Shown: in pieces, positions 24,705 through 37,552 of the stretch
Position numbering within the stretch: the first letter of the stretch is position 1
Layout: the number at the start of each line of letters is the position of its first letter
NCBI RefSeq assembly: GCF_910592395.1
Contig: NC_088308.1
Coordinates: 17,871,501 to 17,935,500, forward strand
Direction of reading: 5' to 3'
Length of the DNA stretch: 64,000 nucleotides
Source: Lineus longissimus
Taxonomy: Eukaryota > Nemertea > Pilidiophora > Heteronemertea > Lineidae
The notes under the pieces: model-generated
What the model was told of the DNA's origin: nothing
Database searches by the model: none
What the model saw: the letters and a program-made list of their open reading frames with translations, nothing else
Program-made: the position numbers and the translations under genes

Positions 24705-27700
24705 CTTGCATCTTTAAATCCCCTAAACATATTCAGATCCTTCAGGCTTTGCCAATATTCCCCTTTAATTCAGTCATGCAGTACACCTATGACATATCAT
24801 GGGCCAGAGATTACACTGGTCGCGATAATCGGATGAAGGTACTGACGCAGGCGATGCCCAGACCAGAGACGTATGGACTAGAAATTAGATCAGGTTAAGC
24901 ATGCAGGAAGAGGCCGGATTGTGGTAAGGATGGGATTCAAAGAAATCGTGGACTGGGTGTGTTTCTACTGGGGTCAGTACAATTCTACAAATGCATCAAG
25001 TGAGGGATATCGTGAGAAGAGTTACCATTGACTACGGCACCTGTTGCTTTCTCACCCCGAGGAGGTGAACAGAGGGAATAGCTAAAGGCGGTCAGTAATA
25101 ACCTCGCTGCAAGATTTCCTTGTATTTTGATGGTTGATCGCTCCGTTCGATCAAAAGACGAAGCTACACTCCAACCTTTCGCCGGGTATTGGCTGAGGAG
25201 GACAATGCTTGAACGCTGCTGGTAGAGTCCTTCTGATAGGAAAATACAACCGGAAGTCTCACCTATTCCCCCTCTGAAAATCGCTTGATGGGTTATATCA
25301 GATTGCCGGGAGCGCTCGACCACCCAAATATCTGAGATCTCGTTGTGGGGTGCGTAGTTACTAGGCTGATTTGCACATTTTTTCCAATTTTTCTTTTCTT
25401 ATGGAATATCTAGTTTCTGCGAGAAGTTGCTGATTTATTAGCCATACATATTTCCTTCCTTGTTTACTCATGATCTACACGTTGCTGCCTTGTCCATTCA
25501 TGAATTCAGGAGATTAGCCATTGCCAACATTTTGTAGAGTTGATTATCATAATCTTGTCGATTTCTGATAGCTCCTCGGAAGATGCATCCTGATCAGTCG
25601 CCGTACAGCCGATCACATTTTCCGATCCAATTTATCTGAACATGCTGATTCAGGTTTTATGCACATCGACCATCATAGCTCCAAGCCATTGGCCCTATAT
25701 CAACATTTTTGGAACACTGGATAAAAATTTGCAAGTATCACTAGGCATGCAACGCAAAATGAAGCATTATTTTATATTCCACTGGCAGATATATTCGATT
25801 TGAAAATATTGCGATCGTTAAACTCGACTAACACTCACGATTAATTTTACGATATTGCCATCAAATTTTCCAAATCTGTGTTTAATTGACCGTTTATTCA
25901 AATTATTATGAAATGGTACGTGTCGTCAAAATTTTCGCATTAAAAGCATGAATGATTGGATGTCTGCATGGAATAAATTCTACGAAGTTCGTTGGCAAAA
26001 AAGTGTTAATAACTCCCTGTTGTGCGATAGAAACACGTTCTTAACCATTTCAATCACTGCATTGATCGGACGATATTTTATTGTTGTATAGTTTAGAACT
26101 TTCATCCTCCTTCAAAGTGGTCTAGTGTAGACGAATTCGTACTCGGGAGTGGAAAAGACTTTTTTACCAAAATGACATATGTCGTAATCATCCGGCAAGC
26201 CTCTGGTCAGTAGGCGAAAACAACAACCTCCAGATTCCTTCTGCGCAGAGCTGTCCATAAAAACCAAACCTCTCATCGCGCAATTCACCCAGACGTCCTA
26301 AAGCAGATCCTTGGAGAACATTAAGCCATCCGATATACAACAAACACCCCATTTTATGATGATGTGTGCAATGTCTTGTGATACCATCATTGAGGATGCG
26401 CTAGGCATACAATTGTTGTGTTGTTTTATGGCCTCTAACGATTGCATTCTTCTGGAGAAATGTATTACTTTGTGGATTTTTCTTGTACTCGCCAATGGTC
26501 TCTATCAAGAATACATAATTTTCTGAACTCTTTTGCCTTCTTTAAGGTATGGTTCATAAGTATGCCCACAGGCAGGTAGCTGTTAGGCCATGGGGCATGC
26601 CATGAAATTGTAAAGTTTCGTTTGACATTACACCGAACCATGATCTGACACTTGTATCTTCTAGATAATGATAAACGTGTCCTAGAAACCCATTTTTCTG
26701 GAAAAGTTACTTGCACATTAATTAGTAACAGTCATTTAAAAACTCTACCAGGTGCCAATCTGAAGTCTTTGTTTTACACTGACTGTAGTTCAAAATTCCA
26801 ATCACAGAGCGCTCCGGAAGACCTCATTAACCAATCAGCTTCCTTTGTTTCATCAACAAAGAGGCAAAATGGCAGCCTCCATGAAATGCTGTTTACATCT
26901 TATAGATGATGAATCTGGGCCTATTTCTAAGATCTCTGTGGCTAATTACAATAGGATTTGTGACTGTTTGAAAGATGTAACGTCACAAGTTGACTTATAC
27001 ATGCCTCGCATATAGGTAGAAAAGCAACGCATTTACGAAGGTCCGCAACGCAATACAAATCACGTACACTGTATACGTGTACACTACAGAATACATACTA
27101 TACGTTTTGGATGAGAAAATAACCATTTAACGCCATCTAGCGTCCGGATGGTGTCCGACATTTACCGGCCATTTAAAGCAGGCAACCAGAACAGGCTTGA
27201 AAATATGACAGGACACAAGATGACGGTAAAAACAGGCATCATGAATCATATGCGGCCCGCTCTCTTAAAAAAGTGAAAAACCACTCGTATACATGTAACA
27301 TGAAAACTTGAACTCGGCCTATAAAGAATACCTCAACTGCGCCTTAATGAGGATTTCATATAACCTTTATCAGATTGTTTCTATAACGAATCACTTATTT
27401 CCTTCTTTTGGTTGTTTCCTCTGTCGCACAGAAGGTAAGTACCTTCTTCACAACTTTTTTTCTCATCAGTCACTATTTCCTTTATTAAAAGTCATTGCAT
27501 TTCCCAACGACGTAATTCATCACACCAGCAGCATTTTTTTTTTCGCCGAGGTGATAATGGACATTAGTGCTCGAGTACAGATGCCAACATGTCGGTGGCC
27601 GGTTTGCTGAGTAGTTAGTGGGGTTCGTTCGACAATCGTCAACAGTGGTCCATGTGCAACGTAGCCTGGCCTGGAAAATCGGTAAGGCAGAGGAATGTCC

Positions 27701-30700
27701 AGTTGCATTAGAAAATACAGTTGACGGTAACTTTGCTCTGTTGCATAATCATGATCAGGGCTTCATCACCAAACGGCCATCACACAGCTAAGTAAAATAT
27801 GATTGAAAACTTTTCCCTGCAGCATCACATGTCAGACCTTTGTCTGTATAATGCCCCTGCATCAAGGTACATTGTCTCAAGGAGAATTTAGAAAAGGTTC
27901 CAGCTATTCAAAGCTAATGAGTCGAGTCTGGATAGCCTACATGGATCAAAAGGTGCCAGTTTACTTTATTTGCCCTTGATGTTCTGTACCCTGGATATAG
28001 TCTGCAATATCGCTTTTCCGAATAGTGCCAGCAGGTGCGCCGGGATCCCCAGGAGGACATTCGGCGCGACAGAGAGTATGTCAAATATGATGTTTGGGAC
28101 CCTGGATATTTTATCTCAACAGTTTTGTAAATACAAGGACCGTTTTCAGAATTTCCGTCAGATAAACTTCCATATATATTTAAGGCAGTTTGTTTAAGGT
28201 GTACATGTTGCCAAGGGCAAAATTACCATGACCAAACACAAGATTGCCAGTGACATACGGGAGGCATAACTACCATGTGCTCAAAAGCGTTAGATTTGCC
28301 CAATTTCTTTAGGATCGTTTCGAGTAGATAGATTAGAAGATTGTGTAAGAGGATGGTGACACGGATCTTTTTGCAACCTCACATGTACCAAAGTCAGTAT
28401 TAAGCAGCGTTCATTGCTGAAATATGTACTTTACAGAGTATTAGGCACCCGTAACCTCATACAAAGTAAGCTTTTTGAAATGATGATGGAATTGTCTATA
28501 TAAGCGTAAGATCAGTTAATCGAGGCAACCCAAACCTACTCTATCTGGAGTTATTGAGTTGCGACGCTTTAATAGTTGGATTAAAATGCTAAGTGACTTG
28601 GCAGTCTGGAAGCGATGTCACTTTAATGATCAACGATGACATATCGTTTAACCTTGCCGTTTTTACGGTTTAATCGCTTTCAGATGATTGATCTAAGGAA
28701 CTGTTACTACCCTGGATGAGAAAGTTGCAGGCTCTTCAATAGTGCGCTGGGCGGCGTATATTCGACGAGCAACCCCTGACTTTTGCCCCCCGCCCCTCCA
28801 AAGTTTAACTTAGAATTGCGGGGTTACAGCTTTGCCGAACCTTGCAAGGTCCTCGCAACTGATACAAACAAGTTGTTTCATTGTTTCTCAACATACCAAG
28901 CTTCTGCCAGAGCACTTGGAGGCAGACTCGACATTCTCGATTGCTACGGCATTTCTCAATCTTTGCCTATTGCTCGCTTATGCTAAAGTGATCCAGGGGC
29001 AAAAGTCGCTCTATATGTGGTCAGGTGTTTGATAGTTGATGATTTTCCATTAGCGTATATATCCTTTTTCAGGGTGGTGGGCGGATGCTAGGCCGACAAT
29101 CGTTCAAACAGAGTAAGCCTTAAAGCCGCCGAAAGAACACAAATCAAGGAAAGCGTGTGGGCGAATGAAGGTTAGGGCAACACTGAACCGATGCCAAATC
29201 ATCGTTTTCCGCTTAGAAAGTGAAGAAATATCTATTATACATCCCTACAGATACGTCTTCCAGCGGCATGATTCCCCGCTCTGCTTATTAAACTGGTAAT
29301 TCTCTGCTGAAATAAAACCCACACGTATACAAACGAGACGCCGAAAAAATAATACTTAATGTATAAAGTATATTGATCCTTATGAATTGCTGTAACTTTA
29401 AATGGTTAAAGAATTTCCATTAGCAAAAGAGGTCCGTATATGCCACAGTGGGCGGTTATGTGGTCGACAGTCAAAGAAGTCGAATAAATCCCTAATGCAT
29501 GCATTGAGAAAAACGCCGGGGGAAGAATATAACTTGGATGTGGGTAGAGCAGCCTGAGGTCAAACTTTGAAACGGACATCAAATCATCAACTTCGTAAAG
29601 TGTCGGATATTCTCCACCTCATCAAACAGAGAAGGATCCTCGATTTACGGTTGGTAGGCAGATTGGGCTATTTTACTGCATTTCGCCCAATTCCCAGGTC
29701 GATCGACTTTACAGCGAGCGAATGATAGAGCAATTTTCTTATAACAGATCATCCTTATTGCCCATTGTTGCTCGGAGAGAGAATTCGTGATGTTTTGTTC
29801 CATTCACCCTAAATCGGTTTTTGAGAAACAAATTGACAACCTGCCGGATGACAGGGCAGGACCACTTTAACTGCTCCTAAAGGCTTATTAGAAGATATTT
29901 CCCTTTATGCCGCCCTTTTCATAACATGATGCGCCAGACAGTAACCTTTCCTGTCCGTTGCAGAATTCGAATATTACTGCTACCAGAGAGCTGTCACATT
30001 TTTCGAAAGGCAAATAACATGTATTGTCCGGAGGGGATAGCGGAGTATTATTTACAATTAAGTAATCGCACTAAAGAATGATATAATGTTATCTTAATTA
30101 GCAGCTTAGGATAAAAATGAAGACATTCGTCTCCAATGGCTAAGCAGGCATTGCATGCAATGTGATAAAGTGTGATGTATAACAAGAGATACACAATGAT
30201 ATGTATTACAAACATGACACTAAGAAAGTGATATCGAGGCAAGATTATTGTTTGTCCTTTGCAGCGAGACGCCTAAAAAGTGATAATTACTGCAAATATG
30301 ATTCGGAGAGTGGAGGACGTGATTTCCAGGGAGTTATAACGCCTCCGCGGCAGAACTGGCGGCATTGTTACACAGGTAAGCTGACGTCCAGGGTACCGTT
30401 AATTAATCCCCCAGATTTAGTTATCAATCGCTTGATAGTGATAAAGATTATCTAACGTCTTCAGTTTGATTATGAAAAGCTTGCTTCTTACAGCCAGCCG
30501 CTTAAAAAGTTGCAATTTATAATTGAAATATGATAGATAACTTGGAGAACCCGGACTTGATACTCTGGACAACGATTAACGAAAGCAAGGGCGGACAGTA
30601 AGATGAATATATATCTGCCCGTCCAATCTAAGAGTTCAATAATAATCAGGACAGATTTGTTAACCGTTGCAGTATCAATAACTTCAGTTCAAAGACAAAG

Positions 30701-31083
30701 GCTGGGAAAACAACTCATGTAGGTCTTCAGTCCAAATGGAACGAAACGGTGCGTTCGGCCTATACACGGAAATACTTGGGGCTATATGATGCTGACAAAG
30801 TTGATCCGGCTGGAAAGTGCGTTATATCACAAACGTTGATTATGGCTGGAATAAAGTGCATTTCAGGTGCGCCCCGCCTCTTTCGTTCAAAGCCGGGGAG
30901 GCAAAGGACGAGAATGGGTGCCACAGTCCCCGGCTACGTTTGAAGGGAGTATAAGATAATGAGGTTCATGATACAGTGGTACGTGTACATATCGTTCTCG
31001 TTCGTGTAAACTCTCTTAGTCTTAACCTCCACACATTTGAAAAAAGAATCAAATGATAAAAAACTGATTTCCTTTATGATACA
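24705..31083. other. Intergenic; no gene recognised
   Basis: More than 6 kb without a recognised gene. ACGCCATCTAGCGT near 27131 resembles an insulator-type site, and GGCAAAATGGCAGCC near 26868 a YY1-type site. A weak direct repeat with a period of about 230 bases shares CTTAAAAAGT/CCTAAAAAGT near 30272 and 30503. A small hairpin (CCTGCC / GGGCAGG) lies near 29842-29862. Confidence 0.4.
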
Positions 31084-31092
31084 GGACTAAAC
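31084..31092. repeat. Left 9-bp target-site duplication GGACTAAAC
   Basis: Identical to 31586-31594 and directly adjacent to the element ends. Confidence 0.85.
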
Positions 31093-31585
31093 GGTAACCG
31101 GAAAAACGCCGACCGACCGACCGACCTACCGACCTACCGTCATATCCCTTTCGCTTTTCTATAGCACATGTATCTGTGTAGTGCCCAGCGCACTGGACGT
31201 GATGGATTCCGACATGTCTGACAGCAGCATCTTCAGTCAATTATACCGGGAAAACGAACCCACGCGGTAAGGAACTGATAACGATACTCTAAAGATATGC
31301 TTTGTCTACATGGTCGGTGGATATAAAAACATGATTTGGGCCTAATCTATGCACTGTAGTTTTCCTACTCGAGTGTCTCGACCGATGCAATGCATGAACT
31401 GCAACGCGCAACATGCATTTGTTGTCATTTGAACAGCGCACGTGCGCTTGTTTACAATTTCATTTCACATGACCTGCTATCGTGGGTTGTATATATCAAT
31501 TGACCTATGAGACCTGAGACTCAACTACAAAACTCCTTGGGTTGGTAGGTCGGTAGGTCGGTCGGTCAGCGTTTTTCCGGTTACC
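31093..31585. mobile_element. Mutator-like MITE (493 bp) with long TIRs and exact 9-bp TSD
   Basis: The left end begins GGTAACCGGAAAAACGC and the right end is the reverse complement. The TIRs extend through a GACC/TACC tetranucleotide array, with four GACC units on the left and three on the right before TACC-GACC-TACC, for about 45 bases per arm. The flanks are an exact 9-bp duplication, the length typical of Mutator/MULE insertions. The interior (about 31140-31540) has no coding capacity, so an autonomous relative elsewhere must supply the transposase. Confidence 0.85.
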
Positions 31586-31594
31586 GGACTAAAC
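31586..31594. repeat. Right 9-bp target-site duplication GGACTAAAC
   Basis: Identical to the 9 bases at the left border of the Mutator-like MITE. Confidence 0.85.
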
Positions 31595-31617
31595 GTCGTG
31601 AAATCATGTATAATAGT

Positions 31618-31836
31618 GAGGTTTCGCAACCGCCCGGTTAGGCCCTTCGACGACGTTTATCTATTGTTCAGGTAAACTCACACAATAGATAAACGTCGTC
31701 GTAGGGCCTAAACGGGTGGTTGCGACGAGGTTTCGCAACCACCCGTTTAGGCCCTACGACGACGTTTATTGTGTGAGTTTACCTGAACAATAGATAAACG
31801 TCGTCGAAGGGCCTAACCGGGCGGTTGCGAAACCTC
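31618..31836. mobile_element. Long near-perfect palindrome: inverted dimer of a 105-bp foldback MITE
   Basis: The whole 219-bp block is an inverted repeat of about 105-bp arms around a 7-base centre (31726-31732). The arms differ only by a GATA missing from the right one. Each arm is itself a foldback element with TIRs of about 44 bp starting TTCGCAACC, containing GACGACGTTTAT, around a core GTAAACTCACA. The two TIRs within a unit differ (GGTTAGGCCCTTCG against GTTTAGGCCCTACG), and their order across the block is a, b', b, a'. The dimer is therefore an inverted duplication of one unit, not two independent insertions. No protein is encoded. Confidence 0.9.
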
Positions 31837-32449
31837 CCTAATACTTGACATTTTCTTCTCTATGCTTCCGGCCACGTTTTTCCAATCTTGGTGAGCAGCC
31901 GCAGAAGGAGGATATTGTAGAAACCCTCTTGGTGACCATCTTAAAAGAATTGGCACTGATAAGATCTGGTCATGATTAACGCATAGACAGAAGCCACATG
32001 GAGAGCGCAGTAGTCCCTGTCTTGGGTCAGTGTAGGCGTTGTCACGACCATGCTCCAAACAGCGCTAATGGACGACTCGGGCGTTCTATCAGACATTTTA
32101 TATCAATTGACGGGAGACACGCAACAGCTCCATTAGCAATCTACAGGGAATAGCCACGCTCCTGACTTTCTTGATATAGGATTGATACTATGAACGGCAT
32201 CTATCTTTGGTAGGAGATGGTAAAACCTATTGCATAAAGCATCATAAGAAGATTTCCGCCGGTAATGGTGTAGGTGACATGATATAAAAACGGTTTGTTT
32301 AGGAGGTTGATCGTGATATGCATGATAACTTGCTCAATGTGACATGAATGTGACACAGACACGGACACGACATATTTATTAATAGTGCTAAGCATGTGAT
32401 ACAGAATGCGCTGTATGCGGAGTGACATGTATCGACGTTGTGTTTACAT
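31837..32449. other. Intergenic; no gene recognised
   Basis: No gene or long repeat seen. The right part is rich in GTGACA/CATG motifs that resemble the following tandem array and may be its degraded edge. Confidence 0.4.
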
Positions 32450-32760
32450 GCAGGCACGGCAATTCATCGTTGTGCATGTTCGATAGTTGATACAAATTTA
32501 CAGGTCGTGATGTAATGTTCTGGCAATTCGACGCGTAGTACATACATTGTATAATAGGTGAAACAAATGCACAAGGGGAGGTTGTTCAGGCAGTTCTTCG
32601 CGGTACATGCATTGTTTGAAAGTGACACGCATGTTTAGGCAGCTTGACGTGTACATGCATTGTATAGGTGACACGCAGGTGCAAGAGGTGGTATTATTCA
32701 GGCAAGTCATCATGATCGTAGTGCATTGCATTGTTCAGTGACATGCATGTGCAGGAGTTG
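32450..32760. repeat. Degenerate minisatellite, unit about 50-75 bases
   Basis: About four to five diverged units share TTCAGGCAG, GTACATGCATTGT and GTGACACGCATG in the same order (starts near 32452, 32520, 32588, 32636 and 32698). Unit length varies through small indels. The - strand frame over this array simply mirrors the repeat. Confidence 0.6.
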
Positions 32761-34375
32761 ACGCAAAGGACGAATCAGCAAAAAATCAGCTATTTCATTT
32801 GTGAAGAAAAGCCCGGTTATTTAGATATTTAGATACTTCGAGTTGTAAGAGGATGAAATGTTTACTCTTTTACTGACGATATCTGTGCATGTCTGGAAGT
32901 CATATCGCTAGCATCATTATGTCCACCATGGGAGCGAGATTGAATCGATATTCCGATATTGCTTTTCTGTGCGACACTGTTATCAGACCTTGTCACAGGT
33001 ACCAAAGTCAATATCCTGTTCTATTTTGGGAAATAAATGTGACAGTTACCGGACTATTTCTGTCACGATCTAATAATAGTGATTTATATTTAGCTGAAAT
33101 GAATACAAATGGCGACACGAAAGGACTCCGCCCGCCTCTACTGCAATAATACACTTCAAGCATGCACAACGGTATTCTTGTATATTCCGTACGTTGGAAT
33201 TTTTAAATTTTTTTTAAATTGAATTTGAGATTTTCAACTAAATTATAATAAGTCGTATACATTTCACCCAAACTGCACTTTATTTTTTACCACGAAACAA
33301 TGAGAAGATAACGCTATTATCTGGGCTAAATTGAAGGGCTATTTATTGCGTGGCACTTGCACCATTTACTGGTACTAATCGGTGCAGTGCAAGAATTTTG
33401 GCAGAGGGCACGAGAACCCGAGTTTGCAAGTTAGGCATGGCAAGCAATTTCATATCGATTCTGCTCCCTGATTCACCAAGTGCTCCGGCTTTGTTGATCG
33501 AATGTCGATGGTGACGGGTGACCGCCGATATTTGATTGTGGAAGGAATTGCACTTGCAAATAATCTGCGGGGTAAATACGCACTGTTTACTTGGAGGAAG
33601 CTTAGGCAAATGGAAAGCGCATTGTAGTTTGCTTGTGTTGCTACATTACCATTTTGACTGATTTGGAAGGTGATTTGGGAATGAAATTTGATGGGATCAT
33701 GGGCACCTGGAAAATCGTGCAGCGACTTTCGGTTCCACATTGAGCTGTGAATGTCAGTGGTGCGCCTAAAGTTTGTCTTCAGTTAAAATCTGCCTGTTCT
33801 TCAACAACGGACATACATCCCAAATGACATAAGCAATAAATGTTAACGGTAAAACAAGCAAAAAATGTTCGTACTGGCTCTAGCGCCTAAATTCATTGTA
33901 ATAACATTCAGTTTCCGATACTATTATGTTGCCATTTGTCCCCTATAACCACAACTCTGGCATATTGCGCTTAAAGGTTATCCCAATCATGTAGTCGATC
34001 AGCAAAAATGCACTTGCAAGTTTATTTACATGCTATTGTTTTGCCAGAGGCGAAAACGATGTCGTTCGTAATTCAATACACATGATGAGAAACAGTTGTG
34101 ACGCCATTCGTGATATTTTGGTATCTGTGAAAAATACGGGGAATTCCAACGGACCTGTGGCTATATATACGTTTATGACAGAGTTATAATATTTCTTGCA
34201 TTGTTATTGCTATTTTAGGCATGATACACTGGCGGATATGCGAGCGGGCATACCTATTTAACTTTTACTTAGATCATGTTCCCTTACTGTTATAAGCATT
34301 TGGAGATTTCCCAATACAGCGATAGTTTAGGTTCCAAGATTTATTTAATCTTTGAGGTGTGAAAACCGCGTTACA
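32761..34375. other. Intergenic; no gene recognised
   Basis: AT-rich sequence with a short A/T low-complexity tract near 33198-33230. Overlapping - strand frames at 33343-33740 (88 and 96 residues) resemble nothing known. Confidence 0.4.
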
Positions 34376-34496
34376 GTCGGTTTCAGAAGTAAATGTCCAT
34401 ATCCTTTTCAGCCCCGCGCTGTGCGAAAACTACTGAGGGCCAATTTGTTCTTTCTTTTTCGTACAGTGGACAATGGCATTTACTTCTAAAGTCGAC
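34376..34496. repeat. Small foldback repeat with 24-bp arms
   Basis: The left arm GTCGGTTTCAGAAGTAAATG and the right arm (34473-34496) are inverse with about four mismatches. The 72-base middle is unrelated. It is a probable degraded MITE. Confidence 0.5.
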
Positions 34497-35921
34497 TAGA
34501 GGAGGTGGTTTCTTTTTCAGGCGCGACAGGAGCTAGTTGTGACGTCACCGGGGTTAACGGACGCTGTGCCTGGCGCTTACACAGTGTAGGCGTGGTGAAA
34601 TTAATCGAACACAACAAAAATACACTTTTACCACGACCGTGCACACTAAAGATGAATCGCATCGTAACTGCCACTTAGTAAAATTACTATGACCTTATCA
34701 AATTATGCTACGCCAGTATTCAGGAATTAAGCAAAATGCCAACATGACCTTAACATAAGGAATAAAAGGTACTAATCATTTCCGAAACTCAATTCGAGCC
34801 ACCAATACCTAAAGAAATCATTTGTTTGTATCAAGGAACGCGATTGGCCTAATCATAATCACGTGACTACTCCCACGCGACAAACGATTTTCCAGATGTT
34901 CAAAACAGTCAAATAGGTTTCACTTTGTCTGAAAAAGGGGGCGACTGTTTAAACGATTTTCACATCAATGTTACTGGATTTACACAAATCTCCTCGGAGT
35001 TTATCAATAACAAATGGGTTTGCTTGCAGGCAATCTGACAATGTTGAATAAACAATCTACCAATTGACAAAAAATACGCACGGCACCTCAACGGTAAGGA
35101 CGCTTCAAGCATTCATCATAATCTTAAGGTCGTAAAATGTACCAAATGCCAGGGTTTTTTTCGCCGAACTTGGCAGCTACACTATCACCGCATACGTTCT
35201 GATAATACAGGAATTTTTGTTATCTTATTTTGAGTTCAATTAAATGATGATATAGAAATAACAAAAACTGTGCTCCGAATGCAATAGCGCAGCTGTAAAA
35301 AAATGACCCTGAACTTGCAAGCGGTGGTCTTTAACCATCTAGAATCATATCAAAACAACACCGTGCAAAGTATCCAAAAAAAGTAAAAGGGAAGTTAGGC
35401 TATCCTGAAATACGAACAAAAAGAAATTGAGCGACGTCATCTATCAATGCAAACACACGAGATGCCACCGCTTCTTCCGTCGTCTGTTAGCATGTTTAGC
35501 GGAGAAAGTTTCGAGACTATAATTCGAATCTAATATCGTCTTTGCAAACGATCGGACGATTGGTAACCGCGCATCAAAATAAACAGATCTATTTTAAGGC
35601 AAACAATAACCACAACATACACCAAATAATATAAAATATTGATATAACATACATTGTATTACATAACATATTGATATATCATATTAATATATCACATGGC
35701 AGGCTATTTCGACAAGCAGCCATTTGTTGCGATGTTTATTACAAACGATATATTGAAAAAGGATACCAAAAATGAAGCAGCTCTTTTCCCCAATACTATC
35801 TTCAATAAGATAAAGATGTAACTACCGGCGCCGCCAAAATATATGGTGATGCAATCGAGATCTGTTTTACAACTGGTATTTTCATAACCATGAAAAACTT
35901 GCTGATCGATCTTAAGGGACG
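34497..35921. other. Intergenic; no gene recognised
   Basis: TGACGTCA at 34540-34547 is a full CRE palindrome but no gene is recognised beside it. An AT-rich stretch with ATATTGATAT-type palindromes lies at about 35635-35695. Confidence 0.4.
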
Positions 35922-36150
35922 ATGTTCAATCAGTCAATCAATAATTTGTGCAGCGCCTAACTCGAGGAAACAATTTCCTCATCTCTCCGGCGCTCTTAAA
36001 AGAAACTTCTAAACAAATGAGTTTTTAGCATGAGCCCTTAAAGATAGAGTTGAGTCAGCCCTGCGGAACACAGGGACGTCGGAGGGGGTATTCCGAAGGC
36101 TTGGAGCGGCCATGTAGAATGCTCTGTCACAAAAAGTCTTGCCGGCATTT
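35922..36150 (-). mobile_element. 5'-truncated LINE 3' end (reverse-transcriptase C-terminus remnant)
   Basis: Read on the - strand, the sequence encodes AGKTFCDRAFYMAAPSLRNT and then SDVPVFRRADSTLSL. This matches the conserved tail of many CR1/L2-type non-LTR retrotransposon polymerases (GDRAFS-AAP-LWNSLP-IR--SL--FK--LK-HLF). Past that point the frame breaks by stop and frameshift. The sequence continues through a GCGCTGCACAAATTATTG-type terminus into an imperfect ATTG microsatellite (35922-35945), as is usual for LINE 3' ends. It is a dead fragment of well under 5% of a full element. Confidence 0.7.
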
Positions 36151-37290
36151 TGTGCGCGGAACAATTAATGATTTTGGTTTCTTTTTTTCATCCTTAACAA
36201 GGCTAAACTAACCCCATATTTGTATCGATGTCATTGATCGGGCAGAGTTGCCGAGTTCTATCAAGACGACCTGGAAACAACAGTTTGGCATGGCAACAAT
36301 GGGCTAATGATAAAAGCATCAATAATATACTGATATCCTTTCTTTCACTGACAATGCTCTCGTGGCCGGAAAGGTGTGGGTGATGTAAGGCACAGCTGGA
36401 CAAAAAATGCTCCCGATTGGATGTCATCATAACATTACATTTCCACCAAAGGAAGATACGACACTATAAATGTAATAAAACAAATCATAAGAACGTTACA
36501 CTAAAAACGCATTACTTCGACGTTATTTAGTTGACAGACGCCATTTCATTCTCCGGGGACGAGGTTCCAACCATTTCTTGCGCCGTATGAACTTTCGGCG
36601 TTACGCAATTACGGCGTCCTCCTCGCATTTCCGCTTGTAAACAGCGCACTTAAAATACATGTAAAGCAAACCGAAATGGGATACAAGACCAAAGTTAAAA
36701 AATCAATGACAGCCACCCTGTATATAGCACGGCAATGAATTGTTAAATTGACAAACCACGAACGCATGCACTATTACTTTCCCGACTAGATCGATCTTAC
36801 AAACACATAAAACTGATTACATATCGCGCGAATTGCAACTGACAGCTCCTATAGTGACGTAAAGTGAGCGAATAAATCATCACACGTTCTGTTCTCGCAG
36901 AGAAACGTAGGAAAAAAAAGCCGGGGGAAAAAGGCTCATTGGCGTTTCGATAGATACCGGTTATGAATGGTCTGTTAACATACTGCCGGTTGCTTGATAT
37001 CGCAATCGCATTGTCACACTAACGGCAGTCTCTCTCGAATGCAAGTTAGTTTTAAGAATAGATATTAGGTTGAGGCTAACACGGCCACTAAATCACGATG
37101 TAGTTTATGGTAGATTTAAGCCAGGTTACTACTGAACGCGATTGCGACAACACCGGCGTTACGGCTTCTTTTACTACGTCTCCCTGCACACCCACCCAGA
37201 CAAAGGATCTGGTCCTGTGATCACGCATCCCCTCTGCTATAATGAAGCTATTGCGGTCAGTGGCAACACACCCTTAGACCAAAAAAAGGC
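36151..37290. other. Intergenic; no gene recognised
   Basis: No gene, RNA or long repeat supported. TACATGTA occurs at 36657. Confidence 0.4.
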
Positions 37291-37552
37291 AATTTGACGC
37301 GATTTCGCATGAGTTTCATTCACTACGCATCACATTACTGCAATGTTTGGATGCATTGTAGCTTGAATTGGCAAAACCCTTTCGCTTGCGCTGTTTCAAT
37401 CGCATGTTCAATGGGAACCTACCCTTACCTCGACCAAAGGATGAGAGCATTAATTTTGATGGGGTATCTTTACGACAACGCCTGCGGAACTGCGACCAAC
37501 AATGCAAGGATTGCATGTGTTGTGCAATTCATGCGAAATCGCATCAATTCGC
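37291..37552. repeat. MITE-like inverted-repeat element
   Basis: AATTTGACGCGATTTCGCAT at the left is matched by an inverted ATGCGAAATCGCATCAATT at the right. Weaker similarity extends inward through TTGCATTG-type words. Reading frames across it look open only because of the repeated sequence. No clear target duplication. Confidence 0.5.

Noticed and set aside
31618-31836. CRISPR-like array
   Set aside because: There are only four alternating inverted units with no spacers, in a eukaryotic context; it is a foldback element.
32498-32731. Cys-rich repeated peptide
   Set aside because: It is simply the translation of the minisatellite, with uneven unit lengths that do not keep the frame.
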